In this document: one piece after another, positions 1 through 9,972 of the stretch
Layout: every line of letters begins with the position of its first letter
How positions within the stretch are numbered: the stretch's first letter is position 1
Position numbers and translations under genes: made by a program
The notes under the pieces: generated by a model
What the model was told of the DNA's origin: nothing
The model's database searches: none
The model's input: only the letters and a program-made list of their open reading frames with translations
From: an uncultured Pelagibacteraceae bacterium
GTDB taxonomy: Bacteria > Pseudomonadota > Alphaproteobacteria > Pelagibacterales > Pelagibacteraceae
Length of the DNA: 64,000 nucleotides
Assembly (NCBI GenBank): GCA_902611465.1
Contig: CACLZS010000003.1
Coordinates: 1-64,000, forward strand
Direction: 5' to 3'

Positions 1-1
1 C

Positions 2-646
2 TTTCCAGGTTATTTGAGCAAAGGTCTTTTTGGAAAATCAAAAGGAAAAGAATGGGATTTAGAAACAGTAAACATAAGAGATTATGCTTTAGACAAACAT
101 AAAACTGTTGATGACACTCCTTATGGTGGCGGAAATGGAATGATTATGAAAGCAGATGTTTTGGCAAATTCATTAGATGCAAATATCAAGGCTAAAGAAA
201 AAACTCTTTATTTAAGTCCAAGAGGAAAAGTTTTTAATTCTAAACTTGCAAGAGAGTTTTCAAATGAAAAAACAATCAATTTAATTTGCGGTCATTTCGA
301 AGGAGTAGATGAAAGAATACTAGAAAGTAGAGATATTGAAGAGATTAGCATTGGTGACTTTATATTGTCAGGGGGTGAGGTTGCTGCATTTGTTATAACA
401 GACTCTATTTTAAGATTTATTCCAGGAATTCTAGGTAATATTAATTCCTCAAGAGATGAGAGTTTTGAGAATGGCCTTCTTGAATATCCTCAATTCACAA
501 AACCTCAAGTTTGGGAGGAAAAAAAGGTCCCAAATGTGCTAATTTCAGGTGATCATGCCAAAATTAAAGACTGGCGTTTATCCCAATCTGAGGCTATAAC
601 ACGCGTCCGAAGACCAGACTTGTGGCAAAAATATAAGAAAAATTAA
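2..646 (+). CDS. trmD: tRNA (guanine-37-N1)-methyltransferase, 5' end outside window
   Basis: SPOUT-family enzyme that transfers a methyl group from SAM to N1 of G37 in tRNAs reading CNN-type codons, which prevents +1 frameshifting. The reading frame is open from base 2 ([12 protein letters not shown]), so the true start lies upstream; the TTG at 14 is not the start. Visible family motifs are [19 protein letters not shown] and [10 protein letters not shown], which form the knotted SAM site, and the C-terminal [10 protein letters not shown] with a final RRPDLW. About 214 residues are visible against a usual 230-255, so only a short N-terminus is missing. The stop is one base before rplS, and the rpsP-rimM-trmD-rplS order is common in bacteria, so cotranscription with ribosomal protein genes is inferred. 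Confidence 0.95.
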   Translation, partial: FPGYLSKGLFGKSKGKEWDLETVNIRDYALDKHKTVDDTPYGGGNGMIMKADVLANSLDANIKAKEKTLYLSPRGKVFNSKLAREFSNEKTINLICGHFEGVDERILESRDIEEISIGDFILSGGEVAAFVITDSILRFIPGILGNINSSRDESFENGLLEYPQFTKPQVWEEKKVPNVLISGDHAKIKDWRLSQSEAITRVRRPDLWQKYKKN

Positions 647-647
647 A

Positions 648-1244
648 ATGAAAAATATTGAAGAAGTAAACAGATTAAACTTAAACAAAATTATTTCCGA
701 GAGAAAACATCCTGATTTTTTCCCTGGAGACATAGTTAAAGTTGGGGTTAGGATTACAGAGGGTAAAAGAGATAGAATTCAATATTTTGAGGGTGTATGC
801 ATTGCAAAAAAGAGTAGAGACATCAATTCATCTTTTACTGTAAGAAAAATTTCTTTTGGTGAAGGAGTAGAAAGAACTTTTGCATTATACAGCCCAATTG
901 TTGATACAATAAAAGTTGTAAGATCAGGAAAAGTAAGAAGAGCAAAATTATACTATCTAAGAGATAGAACTGGTAAATCTGCTAGAATAGCTGAAAAAAT
1001 TAAGAAGACGATTGGTATTGATTTAGAAACTAAAATTAATGAGGTTACTGAGGAAAACGTAATGCCATCAACTGATCCTCAAACAGAAGCCCCTAAAGAA
1101 GAAGTTAAAGCAGAAACTCCTAAAGAAGAAGTTAAAACAGAAACTCCTAAAGAAGAAGTTAAAGCAGAAGCTCCTAAAGAGGAAGTTAAAGTAGAGCCTG
1201 TAAAAACAGAAGAACCGAAAGAAAATCAAGATCAGAAAAAATAA
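648..1244 (+). CDS. rplS: 50S ribosomal protein L19 with repeat-rich C-terminal tail
   Basis: Large-subunit protein at the 30S-50S interface. Residues about 1-115 are a normal L19: [13 protein letters not shown] near 25-37, [11 protein letters not shown] near 48-58, and the C-terminal core [18 protein letters not shown]. Typical L19 stops near residue 115-130, but this one has 198 residues. The extra part is a low-complexity acidic/basic tail rich in Pro, Lys and Glu, built mainly from four copies of a nine-residue unit ([13 protein letters not shown]) at about residues 149-184. The tail is in frame and ends in a charged NQDQKK segment. It probably projects from the ribosome as a disordered or helical arm; its function is unknown. 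The gene starts one base after trmD and is followed 11 bases later by leuC. Confidence 0.95.
   Translation: MKNIEEVNRLNLNKIISERKHPDFFPGDIVKVGVRITEGKRDRIQYFEGVCIAKKSRDINSSFTVRKISFGEGVERTFALYSPIVDTIKVVRSGKVRRAKLYYLRDRTGKSARIAEKIKKTIGIDLETKINEVTEENVMPSTDPQTEAPKEEVKAETPKEEVKTETPKEEVKAEAPKEEVKVEPVKTEEPKENQDQKK
1092..1199 (+). repeat. Four tandem 27-base repeats inside rplS
   Basis: Four consecutive copies of a 27-base unit beginning CCTAAAGAAGAAGTTAAA encode [27 protein letters not shown] and PKEEVKVE(P). Copies differ by a few substitutions, such as GAA/GAG in copy four, so they have diverged while staying in frame. The unit length is a multiple of three, so copy-number change by slippage or unequal exchange would lengthen or shorten the L19 tail without a frameshift. 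Confidence 0.9.
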
Positions 1245-1255
1245 TTTTTTTCTAA

Positions 1256-2659
1256 ATGCCTTTTACAACTTACGATAAAATTTGGAACGATCATCTAGTT
1301 GATGAACAACCTGATGGTACATCACTTTTGTTTGTAGATAGACATTTAATTCATGAAGTTACAAGCCCTCAAGCATTTGAAGGCTTAAGAAATTCAAACA
1401 GAAAAGTAAGACACCCTAAACTAACTCTTGCTGTTGCAGATCATAATGTTCCGACAACTGACAGGTCAAAAGGTATCGCAGATAAAGACTCGAGAATTCA
1501 AGTTGAAACTTTGAACAAAAACTGTAAGGAATTTGGAGTAGAGATTTTTGGAATGGATGATAAAAGACAAGGCATTGTCCATATCATAGGACCTGAACAA
1601 GGTTTTACACAGCCTGGAAATATTATTGTTTGTGGTGATAGTCATACTGCAACTCATGGAGCATTTGGAGCCTTAGCTTTTGGTATTGGAACTTCAGAAG
1701 TAGAACACGTTTTAGCAACACAAACTTTAGTTCAAAAAAAATCAAAAAACTTTAGAATTAGTGTAAATGGTTCACTACCTATTGGCGTAACATCAAAGGA
1801 TGTCATCCTGCAGATAATTGGAAAAATAGGAACGGCTGGTGGTACTGGTTATGTGATTGAGTATGCCGGTAACCTTATATCTAATCTAAGTGTTGAACAA
1901 AGAATGACGATTTGCAACATGACGATTGAAGGTGGGGCAAGAGCAGGACTAATTCAACCAGATGAAAAGATATTTCAATATTTAAAAGGTAAACCAATGT
2001 CACCAAAAGGAGAAAACTGGGAAAAAGCTTTGGAATATTGGCATACATTGAAATCTGATAAGGATGCAAACTTTGATAAAGAATTAACGTTAGATGGATC
2101 TCAAATTAAACCAATGGTAACTTGGGGAACATCTCCCCAGGATGTGGTTGAAATAGATGGTAAAGTTCCCAATCCTGAAAGCGAAACTGACCCAGATAGA
2201 AAAAATTCAATTAATAGATCATTAAATTACATGGGATTAAAACCAAATACGAACATTCAAGATATAAAGATTGATAAGGTTTTTATAGGAAGCTGCACTA
2301 ACGGAAGAATAGAAGATATAAGAGAGGCAGCTAAAATACTAAAAGATAAAAAAGTTGCATCACACGTGCATGCAATGATTGTTCCAGGCTCTGGTTTAGT
2401 TAAAGAGCAAGCAGAGCAAGAGGGGCTAGATAAAATATTTTTACAATCAGGTTTTGAGTGGAGAGAACCAGGCTGTTCAATGTGTCTAGCAATGAACGCA
2501 GATAAACTTAAACCTGAAGAAAGATGTGCATCTACCTCTAATAGAAATTTTGAGGGTAGACAGGGAAGAGGTGGTAGAACACACTTAGTCAGTCCAGCAA
2601 TGGCTGCAGCTGCTGCAATTTCTGGAAACTTAGATGATGTTAGAAAATACCAAAATTAA
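1256..2659 (+). CDS. leuC: 3-isopropylmalate dehydratase large subunit
   Basis: Catalytic subunit of the aconitase-type isomerase that converts 2-isopropylmalate to 3-isopropylmalate in leucine synthesis; it works with LeuD. The 467-residue length matches the family. The three [4Fe-4S] ligands are visible: Cys347 in GSCTNGR, and Cys407 and Cys410 in GCSMCLAMN. The motif [13 protein letters not shown] around 127-139 and the C-terminal [17 protein letters not shown] segment are also typical. It starts 11 bases after rplS and its stop is directly followed by the leuD ATG. The trmD-rplS-leuC-leuD-leuB order is seen in other alphaproteobacteria. No leader or attenuator fits in the 11-base gap, so it probably rides on the upstream transcript. 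Confidence 0.97.
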   Translation: MPFTTYDKIWNDHLVDEQPDGTSLLFVDRHLIHEVTSPQAFEGLRNSNRKVRHPKLTLAVADHNVPTTDRSKGIADKDSRIQVETLNKNCKEFGVEIFGMDDKRQGIVHIIGPEQGFTQPGNIIVCGDSHTATHGAFGALAFGIGTSEVEHVLATQTLVQKKSKNFRISVNGSLPIGVTSKDVILQIIGKIGTAGGTGYVIEYAGNLISNLSVEQRMTICNMTIEGGARAGLIQPDEKIFQYLKGKPMSPKGENWEKALEYWHTLKSDKDANFDKELTLDGSQIKPMVTWGTSPQDVVEIDGKVPNPESETDPDRKNSINRSLNYMGLKPNTNIQDIKIDKVFIGSCTNGRIEDIREAAKILKDKKVASHVHAMIVPGSGLVKEQAEQEGLDKIFLQSGFEWREPGCSMCLAMNADKLKPEERCASTSNRNFEGRQGRGGRTHLVSPAMAAAAAISGNLDDVRKYQN

Positions 2660-3265
2660 ATGAATAAATTTATCTCAATAAAAAGCGTCCCAGCTTATCT
2701 ACCTATCGTCAATATAGATACAGATATGATAATTCCTAAACAGTTTTTAAAAACCATAAAAAGAACTGGACTAGGGAAAAATTTATTTTTTGAAATGAGA
2801 TATGATCAAAGTGGTAAAGAGATAGATGACTTTATTTTAAATAATAGTCCATATAATGATTCTAAAATTTTAATTGCAGGAAAGAATTTTGGATGTGGCT
2901 CTTCTAGAGAACACGCTCCATGGGCTTTAATGGATTTTGGAATAACTTGTGTAATCAGTTCAAGTTATGCAGATATATTTTATAATAACTGTTTTAAAAA
3001 TGGAATTTTGCCAATTACAATTTCAGAGGATCAAATCAAAGAAATTTCAGAGTACTCAAAAAGAAAAGAGGAAATTTCTGTAAATTTACCTGAACAAACA
3101 ATAAGTTTTGGTAATAAAGAAATTAAATTTGAAATAGATCAATTTAAGAAAAAATGTTTAATTGAGGGATTAGATGACATCGCTTTATCACTAGAAAAAT
3201 CTGAAAAAATAGTTTCATACGAAAATAAAATTAAAGAGGAAAAACCTTGGATATTTAATGATTAA
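2660..3265 (+). CDS. leuD: 3-isopropylmalate dehydratase small subunit
   Basis: Swivelling-domain subunit that completes the LeuCD isopropylmalate isomerase. The 201-residue length is normal. The N-terminal [15 protein letters not shown] segment and the loop [17 protein letters not shown] near residues 75-91 are diagnostic of LeuD and related aconitase small domains. The ATG follows the leuC stop with no spacing, so translational coupling is likely. Its last eight bases overlap the leuB start, which keeps the three leu genes in one tight transcription unit. Confidence 0.97.
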   Translation: MNKFISIKSVPAYLPIVNIDTDMIIPKQFLKTIKRTGLGKNLFFEMRYDQSGKEIDDFILNNSPYNDSKILIAGKNFGCGSSREHAPWALMDFGITCVISSSYADIFYNNCFKNGILPITISEDQIKEISEYSKRKEEISVNLPEQTISFGNKEIKFEIDQFKKKCLIEGLDDIALSLEKSEKIVSYENKIKEEKPWIFND

Positions 3266-4364
3266 AATTAAAAAAAGAAAAATTTTATTATTACCAGGGG
3301 ATGGTATCGGACCTGAGGTAATTGCTGAAGTTAAAAAAATAATTGAATGGTTAAACTCAAATAAATCCTTGGATTTTGAAATTGACCAAGATTTGGTTGG
3401 TGGTGCTGCTTATGACAAACATGGAACTCCAATAACTGATGAAGCATTTTATAAGGCACAAGAAAGTGCAGCAGTAATACTAGGAGCTGTTGGCGGACCA
3501 AAATGGGATAATATTGATTTTTCAAAAAAACCAGAGAGAGCTCTATTAAAATTAAGAAAAGAATTAAAATTATTTGCAAATTTGAGACCTGCAATTTGTT
3601 TCAAACAACTTGTTGATGCCTCAAGTTTAAAGCCTGAGTTTGTTTCTAATTTAGATATTCTTTTTGTTAGAGAATTAACGGGTGGGATTTACTTTGGTGA
3701 ACCTAGAGGGATAAAACCAATTGATAATGGCGAAAGAAAAGGAATTAATACTCATGTCTATACTACTAGTGAAATTGAGAGAGTAGCCCGTGTTGCATTT
3801 GATCTAGCCAGAAAAAGAAATAACAAAGTCACTTCTTGTGAAAAGTCGAATGTCATGGAGGCAGGTCAATTATGGAAAGAAGAAGTTCAAGCAATTCATG
3901 AAAAAGAATATAGTGATGTAGAATTAAAACATATGCTAGCAGATAATTGTGCAATGCAGTTAGTTAGAAATCCTAAACAATTCGATGTGATAGTAACAGA
4001 TAATCTTTTTGGCGATATGTTATCAGATGAAGCTGCAATGTTGACTGGTTCTCTAGGACTTTTGCCATCCGCGTCTCTTGGAGCTAAAGATAAAAACGGT
4101 AATATGAGATCTTTATATGAGCCAGTTCATGGATCAGCACCCGATATAGCAGGTAAAGGTATTGCTAATCCAATAGCAACAATATTGAGTTTTGCAATGG
4201 CTTTAAGATATTCTTTAGACCTAGATAAAGAGGCAGATAGTTTAGAAAAAGCTGTTCAAGACGTACTTGATCAAGGACTTAGAACTAAGGATATAATCTC
4301 AAAAGGAATGAAAGAAGTATCAACATCAGTGATGGGAGATGCGATAATTTCAAAATTGCAATAA
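3258..4364 (+). CDS. leuB: 3-isopropylmalate dehydrogenase
   Basis: NAD-dependent beta-decarboxylating dehydrogenase that oxidises 3-isopropylmalate to 2-oxoisocaproate, the last specific carbon step of leucine synthesis. At 368 residues it matches the family. It begins with [25 protein letters not shown] near 138-151, the catalytic Tyr/Lys region, [15 protein letters not shown] near 247-261 (metal-binding aspartates) and [18 protein letters not shown] near 289-306 (cofactor site) are all present. It overlaps leuD by eight bases. In many alphaproteobacteria asd follows leuB; here three DMSP genes come between them. Confidence 0.97.
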   Translation: MIKIKKRKILLLPGDGIGPEVIAEVKKIIEWLNSNKSLDFEIDQDLVGGAAYDKHGTPITDEAFYKAQESAAVILGAVGGPKWDNIDFSKKPERALLKLRKELKLFANLRPAICFKQLVDASSLKPEFVSNLDILFVRELTGGIYFGEPRGIKPIDNGERKGINTHVYTTSEIERVARVAFDLARKRNNKVTSCEKSNVMEAGQLWKEEVQAIHEKEYSDVELKHMLADNCAMQLVRNPKQFDVIVTDNLFGDMLSDEAAMLTGSLGLLPSASLGAKDKNGNMRSLYEPVHGSAPDIAGKGIANPIATILSFAMALRYSLDLDKEADSLEKAVQDVLDQGLRTKDIISKGMKEVSTSVMGDAIISKLQ

Positions 4365-4390
4365 TTAGACATTTATTCTAAAGTATATTT

Positions 4391-6154
4391 ATGCCAACTT
4401 ATAATGCACCTGTAGATGATATGATGTTTCTCTTTGATAAATTGAGAAACAATAAAAAATATAATGAAATTGAAAAATATAAAGAAGTTAACACAGAATT
4501 AGTTAAAGATATTTTAGACGAAGCAGCAAAAATTACTCAAAACTTAATCTTACCTCTTGCAAAAAGTGGAGATGAAACGCCAGCTGTTTTAGAAAATGGT
4601 GTAGTTAGAACACCTCCAGGATATAAGGAGGCTTATCAAAAGTTTATAGAGGATGGATGGATTTCTTTATCTTGTGATCCAAAATATGGTGGGCAAGGAA
4701 TGCCTAAAACAGTAAGTACTTTCTTTGATGAAATGTTATCATCGGCAAGCTTATCTTTTAAACTTTACAGTGAATTGACTATTGGAGCATATAACTGTTT
4801 GTTAAGGCACGCTGATGATGAAATAAAAAATACTTATTTGCCTAAAATGGTTGAGGGTAAATGGAGTGGTACTATGTGTTTAACAGAACCAGTATGTGGA
4901 ACAGACTTAGGTCTTTTAAAGACTAAGGCAGTAGATCAGAATGATGGAACTTACAAAATTAGTGGTCAAAAAATTTTTATTACTTCTGGTGATCAAGATT
5001 TAACAGAAAATATTATTCATTTAGTATTAGCTCGATCAACAGATTCACCAGCAGGAACAAAAGGTATCAGTTTATTTTTAGTTCCAAAATTTGTTTTAAA
5101 TAAAGATGGATCAATCGGGCCAAGAAATGGAGTTTCAACAGGTTCAATAGAAAATAAAATGGGTATTAAAGGGTCTGCAACATGTGTGCTAAATTTTGAT
5201 GATGCTGTTGGTTATATGATTGGACCTAAAAACAAAGGCCTTAACTCTATGTTCACAATGATGAATTTGGAGAGAATTATCGTTGGGATTCAAGGATTAG
5301 GCATTTCTGAAATTGCATACCAAAATTCTCTTACTTATGCCAAAGAAAGAAAACAAGGTAAGGCATTTAATTCAAAATCAAATAATGGTGCAGATTTTAT
5401 TATTGATCACGTTGATATTAGACGGTCACTTTTGAGTATGAAGTCCATGATAGAGGGACAAAGAGCTTTGAGTTTCTGGCTGTCTCAACAAATTGAAGTG
5501 AGCTTAAATCATTCTGATGAAAAAATAAAACAAGAAGCCTCAGATCTTGTTTCATTAATGACTCCAGTTGTTAAATCGCTCTTCACGGACAATGCAATGG
5601 AGATAACAAGTGAAGCAATGCAAATTCATGGAGGGTATGGATTTACGAAAGATCAAGGTATTGAACAATTCTACAGAGACAACAGAATTACTCCTATATA
5701 TGAAGGAACAAACTCAGTTCAAGCTGCTGACTTAGTCTTCAGAAAATTGATCAACAAAAATGGTGATATTATTGAAAACTATCTAAACCTGGTTAAAGAC
5801 GAGATTAAAATAACTGACGAAAAAGCCGAACCTTTTGTAAAACAACTTAACTATCATCTTGATATTTTGTCAAAATTTACTGATTGGATGAAGGAAAAAA
5901 TAAAAAATTCCCCAGAAGATGCAAGTGGAGCATGTAATGACTATTTAAAAGTTCTTGGTTTAGTTGCGACTGGGCATGCTTGGTTAAAAGTTCTAGAAGT
6001 TTCCTTCAAAGAATACGAAAGCAATAAAGATTTTTATGAGGACAAAATCCAAACTGCCAACTTTTTCTTTAATAGAGTGCTTCCTAGGATAGAAAGTAGT
6101 TTTATTACTGCAACTACTGGAAGTAATTATATTATGAATTACAAATTTAATTAG
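4391..6154 (+). CDS. dmdC: Acyl-CoA dehydrogenase, probable 3-methylmercaptopropionyl-CoA dehydrogenase
   Basis: FAD-dependent acyl-CoA dehydrogenase. At 587 residues it belongs to the long FadE/DmdC type rather than the 380-residue type. Seen motifs include MCLTEPVCGTDLGLLKTKA (flavin and substrate loop, about 158-176), the C-terminal MQIHGGYGFTKDQGIEQFYRD, and IYEGTNSVQAADL, where Glu438 sits at the usual catalytic base position. The gene is followed after one base by an acyl-CoA ligase and then by dmdA. That context supports DmdC, which makes methylthioacryloyl-CoA from MMPA-CoA in DMSP demethylation. Sequence alone would also allow an ordinary fatty acyl-CoA dehydrogenase, so the substrate is inferred from its neighbours. 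Confidence 0.8.
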   Translation: MPTYNAPVDDMMFLFDKLRNNKKYNEIEKYKEVNTELVKDILDEAAKITQNLILPLAKSGDETPAVLENGVVRTPPGYKEAYQKFIEDGWISLSCDPKYGGQGMPKTVSTFFDEMLSSASLSFKLYSELTIGAYNCLLRHADDEIKNTYLPKMVEGKWSGTMCLTEPVCGTDLGLLKTKAVDQNDGTYKISGQKIFITSGDQDLTENIIHLVLARSTDSPAGTKGISLFLVPKFVLNKDGSIGPRNGVSTGSIENKMGIKGSATCVLNFDDAVGYMIGPKNKGLNSMFTMMNLERIIVGIQGLGISEIAYQNSLTYAKERKQGKAFNSKSNNGADFIIDHVDIRRSLLSMKSMIEGQRALSFWLSQQIEVSLNHSDEKIKQEASDLVSLMTPVVKSLFTDNAMEITSEAMQIHGGYGFTKDQGIEQFYRDNRITPIYEGTNSVQAADLVFRKLINKNGDIIENYLNLVKDEIKITDEKAEPFVKQLNYHLDILSKFTDWMKEKIKNSPEDASGACNDYLKVLGLVATGHAWLKVLEVSFKEYESNKDFYEDKIQTANFFFNRVLPRIESSFITATTGSNYIMNYKFN

Positions 6155-6155
6155 A

Positions 6156-7784
6156 ATGAACCCTTATGAAACAAATTTGGATAAAAACGATGCCAATTAT
6201 GTTCCATTAACCCCTTTATCATTTCTAGAAAGAGCAAAAGATATTTATCCAAACTACGAAGCAGTAGTTTATGAAAGTAGAAAATACACTTGGAGTGAAG
6301 TTTACAAAAGATGTATTAAGTTTGCTAGTGCATTAGATAAATTAGGAATTAAAACAGGTGATACGGTATCTGTTTTAGCTTTTAATACACCCGAAATATT
6401 TGAAGCTCATTACTCAATACCAATGGTTGGAGCAGTTATTAATGCAATTAATACAAGATTAGACTCTAAAACAATTAGTTACATTTTAAATCACAGTGAA
6501 GCAAAGGTGCTAATTGTAGATAGACAATTTCATGTTGTAGTAAAAAAAGCCTTAGAGGAAGTTAATTCAAAAATCACTATAATTGATATAGATGATAAAG
6601 ATGCAAACCTAACCGATTCTAAAAATATAGGATCGTTGGAATATGAGGAGTTTTTAAATACTGGAGATGAAAATTTTAAATGGAAAATGCCAAAAGATGA
6701 GTGGCAAGCTATTGCATTAGGTTATACTTCTGGAACAACTGGTAATCCAAAAGGAGTTGTTTATCATCATAGAGGATCATATTTAATGGCAACAGGAAGT
6801 GCAGTTGCATGGAATATGCCTAATCAATTAAATTTTTTATACACAGTACCAATGTTTCATTGTAATGGATGGTGTTATCCTTGGACAATGTCAATGATAC
6901 ATGGTCGAGTAATTTGTTTGAGAAATATTGATGTAAAAAAAATATTTGAATTAATTGATAAGTATGAAGTTACTCATTTTGGTGGAGCACCAATAGTTTT
7001 AAATATGTTAGCTAATGCACCTCAGGATCAGCAAAAAGAATTAAAAAGAAAGGTGTATGTATTAACAGCAGGCGCCCCTCCTCCGAGTATAATTTTTGAA
7101 AAAATGCAAAAGTTAGGCTTTGAAGTAATGCATGTTTATGGTCTTACGGAAACCTATGGTCATATTTTGCAGTGTGCATGGAATGAAGAATGGGATGAAT
7201 TAGATCAAAATAATCAAAACGAAATTAGAGCAAGACAAGGAGTAAGGTATCCTAATACAGAGGGTGTTATTGTAATGGACCCTGAAACCATGAAGCCTGT
7301 TCCTCATGATGGAAAAACAATGGGTGAAATAATGATTAGAGGAAATGTTGTAATGAAAGGTTATTTTAAAGACAAAGAAGCAACAGAAAAATCAATGGAT
7401 GGAGGATGGTTTCATTCTGGAGACTTAGCTGTAACTCATCCAAGTGGTTACATAAAAATACAAGACCGATCAAAAGATATTATAATTTCAGGTGGAGAAA
7501 ATATTTCATCTATTGAGATAGAAAATACGATTTCAAAACATCCTGCTGTATCACTGGCAGCTGTTGTAGCAAAACCAGATGAAAAATGGGGTGAAACACC
7601 TTGTGCTTTTGTTGAATTAATAGAAGGAAAATCAAGCTCAGAGGAAGAAATTATTAAATTTTGTCGAGAAACTCTTGCTGGATTTAAACTTCCTAAGAAA
7701 GTTGTGTTTGCTCCGCTACCAAAGACATCCACTGGAAAGATTCAAAAATTTGAACTTAGAAAGCAAGCTAAGGAATTAAACTAA
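6156..7784 (+). CDS. dmdB: Acyl-CoA ligase, probable 3-methylmercaptopropionate-CoA ligase
   Basis: ANL-superfamily AMP-forming ligase of 542 residues. The P-loop YTSGTTGNPKGV lies at about 189-200. VYGLTETYG (near 329), the HSGDLAV loop and the C-terminal KTSTGKIQKF with catalytic Lys528 complete the adenylation and thioesterification machinery. Its family activates medium or short acids to CoA thioesters. Between dmdC and dmdA, the likely substrate is 3-methylmercaptopropionate, the product of DmdA. No dmdD (methylthioacryloyl-CoA hydratase) is present here; organisms lacking it are thought to use other hydratases. The one-base spacing from dmdC points to one transcript. Confidence 0.8.
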   Translation: MNPYETNLDKNDANYVPLTPLSFLERAKDIYPNYEAVVYESRKYTWSEVYKRCIKFASALDKLGIKTGDTVSVLAFNTPEIFEAHYSIPMVGAVINAINTRLDSKTISYILNHSEAKVLIVDRQFHVVVKKALEEVNSKITIIDIDDKDANLTDSKNIGSLEYEEFLNTGDENFKWKMPKDEWQAIALGYTSGTTGNPKGVVYHHRGSYLMATGSAVAWNMPNQLNFLYTVPMFHCNGWCYPWTMSMIHGRVICLRNIDVKKIFELIDKYEVTHFGGAPIVLNMLANAPQDQQKELKRKVYVLTAGAPPPSIIFEKMQKLGFEVMHVYGLTETYGHILQCAWNEEWDELDQNNQNEIRARQGVRYPNTEGVIVMDPETMKPVPHDGKTMGEIMIRGNVVMKGYFKDKEATEKSMDGGWFHSGDLAVTHPSGYIKIQDRSKDIIISGGENISSIEIENTISKHPAVSLAAVVAKPDEKWGETPCAFVELIEGKSSSEEEIIKFCRETLAGFKLPKKVVFAPLPKTSTGKIQKFELRKQAKELN

Positions 7785-7832
7785 TATAGTTTCTTTACAA
7801 AAATCAAATAAGATGGCAGTAATGCTCAAAAA

Positions 7833-8942
7833 ATGAAAACTTTTTTAATAGCAAAATCAAGAAGGCTTAGAGGTACACCGTACACCTCTAGAATTGAAAA
7901 ACAGGGTGTAACTGCTTATACTATATATAATCATATGTTGCTGCCAGCAGCATTTGGTTCTGTAGAAGATGCTTATCATCACTTAAAAGAGCATGTTCAG
8001 ATTTGGGATGTTGCCGCTGAAAGACAAGTTGAAATTTCTGGTAAAGATTCAGCTAAATTAGTTCAATTGATGACTTGCAGAGATTTATCAAAATCTAAAG
8101 ACGGAAGATGTTATTATTGCCCTATCATTGATGATAATGCAGGTTTAATTAATGATCCTGTAGTTCTAAGATTAAATGAAAATAGGTGGTGGGTCTCTTT
8201 AGCTGACTCAGATGTAATTCTATTTGCCAAAGGATTAGCGATTGGAAATAAATTTGATGTAAAGATTTCTGAACCTGATGTTGATATAATGGCAGTGCAA
8301 GGACCAAAATCATTTAAATTAATGGAAAAAGTTTTTGGAGAAAAAATTGTAAATTTAAAATTTTTTGGTTTTGATTATTTTGAATTTGGTGGAGATAAAC
8401 ATCTTATTGCAAAGTCTGGATGGTCTAAACAAGGTGGCTATGAAATTTATATGGAACACAACGATTCAGGTTTAAAACTATATGATCATCTTTTTGAAAT
8501 TGGTAAGGAATTCAATATTAGACCAGGTGGACCAAACCTTATCGAACGTATTGAGAGTGGTTTACTTTCCCATGGTAATGATATGGACAATGGAGATAAT
8601 CCATACGAATGTGGTTTTGATAAGTATGTAAATATAGATAGTGATGTTGATTTTTTAGGTAAAGAAAAACTGAAAAAAATTAAAGCTGAAGGAATTAAAA
8701 AAAAACTTATGGGAGTAAAAATTGATGCCAAGGAAATAAGTGTTAATGGCTCAATGGATCTAGTAGATGAAGATAATAATGTAATTGGAGAATTGAGATC
8801 TGGTTGTTATAATCCAACTTTTAAACAAGTCATTGGGATTGCAATGATTAACAAACCATACTTTGAGACTTCGAAATCCTTTAAAATCAATATAAATGGC
8901 TCTGATTTTGATGGAAAAGTTTGTGATTTACCTTTCATTTAG
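7833..8942 (+). CDS. dmdA: Dimethylsulfoniopropionate demethylase
   Basis: Tetrahydrofolate-dependent enzyme that removes one methyl group from DMSP, giving 3-methylmercaptopropionate and 5-methyl-THF. It has the GcvT aminomethyltransferase fold. The 369-residue length and the N-terminus ([15 protein letters not shown], then [15 protein letters not shown]) match my recollection of the biochemically characterised SAR11 DmdA and differ from glycine-cleavage T proteins. [31 protein letters not shown] and [17 protein letters not shown] follow in the expected order. A preceding ATG at 7821 runs into a stop, so the start at 7833 is secure. The 48-base gap after dmdB is the largest in this block and could carry its own promoter, but I see only weak boxes. 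Confidence 0.95.
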   Translation: MKTFLIAKSRRLRGTPYTSRIEKQGVTAYTIYNHMLLPAAFGSVEDAYHHLKEHVQIWDVAAERQVEISGKDSAKLVQLMTCRDLSKSKDGRCYYCPIIDDNAGLINDPVVLRLNENRWWVSLADSDVILFAKGLAIGNKFDVKISEPDVDIMAVQGPKSFKLMEKVFGEKIVNLKFFGFDYFEFGGDKHLIAKSGWSKQGGYEIYMEHNDSGLKLYDHLFEIGKEFNIRPGGPNLIERIESGLLSHGNDMDNGDNPYECGFDKYVNIDSDVDFLGKEKLKKIKAEGIKKKLMGVKIDAKEISVNGSMDLVDEDNNVIGELRSGCYNPTFKQVIGIAMINKPYFETSKSFKININGSDFDGKVCDLPFI

Positions 8943-8961
8943 TATAAAACTTTAAAATATC

Positions 8962-9972
8962 ATGAATATAGCAATAGTAGGAGCGACAGGAAACGTAGGT
9001 CGAAAATTAATAGAAGTTTTGGAAAAAAAAAACTTTCCAATAACAGAGGCTTACTTAGTTGCGTCTTCAAATAGCGAAGGAAAAAAAATTAATTTTTTAG
9101 GAAAAGAGCATACTGTTAGTAATTTAGAACAATTTGATTTCTCAAAAGTAAAAATTGCTTTTTTTGCAGCTGGTTCTTCAATTGCTGAAAAATGGGCACC
9201 GATCGCAGCAGAAAAAACAATTGTAATAGATAATTCAAAATTCTTTAGAAAAGATCCAGAAATTCCTTTAATTGTTCCAGAGGTAAATTCCAAAGAATTA
9301 CCTAAATTTAAAAATAAGAATATTATAGCAAATGCTAATTGTTCAGTAATACCAATAGTTGTAGCTCTCAAACCATTACATGATTTGTATAATGTAAAAA
9401 GAATAGTTGCATCAACTTATCAATCAGTGTCTGGTGCAGGCAAAGCTGGAATGGATGAACTTATATCCCAAACTAAAGAAGTCTTGGAAAATAAAGATGT
9501 TGAATCAAAAAATTTTACTAAGCAGATAGCCTTTAATGCTATACCACATATTGATAGTTTTCTTGAAAATGGAAGCACAAAAGAAGAGCAAAAAAATCAT
9601 GATGAGGTAAAAAAAATTTTAGATAGTAAAATTAATATAACATCTACTTGTGTAAGAATCCCTGTTCTTGTTTCTCACTCCATAAGTGTGAATGTTGAAT
9701 TTAACAAAAAACATGACTTAGAAGAAATAAGAAATGTCTTATCATCATCACCAGGTTGCAAGGTAGTTGATGAGCAAAAAGATGGAGGATACATTACCCC
9801 TGTTGAAGCTGAAGATAAATTTGAAACATTTATATCAAGAATTCGTGAGGATTCTTCTCAACCAAATTCAATTAATTTGTGGGTTGTGTCTGATAACTTA
9901 TTAAAAGGTGCTGCACTTAATGCAGTTGAAATTGCTGAGGCTTTAGTAGAAAAAGATTTTTATGGAAAATAA
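8962..9972 (+). CDS. asd: Aspartate-semialdehyde dehydrogenase
   Basis: NADP-dependent reduction of aspartyl phosphate to aspartate semialdehyde, the branch point to lysine/diaminopimelate, threonine and methionine. The N-terminal Rossmann motif IVGATGNVGRKL, the acyl-enzyme cysteine Cys127 in NANCSVIP, and the STYQSVSGAGKAGMDEL loop are clear. TCVRIPVLVSHSISVNVEF near 231-249 carries the usual basic active-site residues. At 336 residues the length is normal. Its last 11 bases overlap the sdhC start, joining it to the succinate dehydrogenase operon. Elsewhere in alphaproteobacteria asd directly follows leuB, so here it marks the far edge of the dmd insertion. Confidence 0.96.
   Translation: MNIAIVGATGNVGRKLIEVLEKKNFPITEAYLVASSNSEGKKINFLGKEHTVSNLEQFDFSKVKIAFFAAGSSIAEKWAPIAAEKTIVIDNSKFFRKDPEIPLIVPEVNSKELPKFKNKNIIANANCSVIPIVVALKPLHDLYNVKRIVASTYQSVSGAGKAGMDELISQTKEVLENKDVESKNFTKQIAFNAIPHIDSFLENGSTKEEQKNHDEVKKILDSKINITSTCVRIPVLVSHSISVNVEFNKKHDLEEIRNVLSSSPGCKVVDEQKDGGYITPVEAEDKFETFISRIREDSSQPNSINLWVVSDNLLKGAALNAVEIAEALVEKDFYGK

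Noticed and set aside
14..646. TTG at 14 as the trmD start
   Set aside because: The frame is open to base 2 and upstream codons FPGY match the TrmD N-terminus, so the gene is cut by the window edge.
1092..1199. Tandem repeats as a CRISPR array or mobile-element trace
   Set aside because: Units are directly adjacent with no spacers, are 27 bases long and in frame within rplS.
7448..7732. Long minus-strand frames within dmdB, asd, sucAB and other genes
   Set aside because: They are shadows of strongly conserved plus-strand genes, show no family motifs and have no ribosome-binding sites; the same holds for the other opposite-strand frames.
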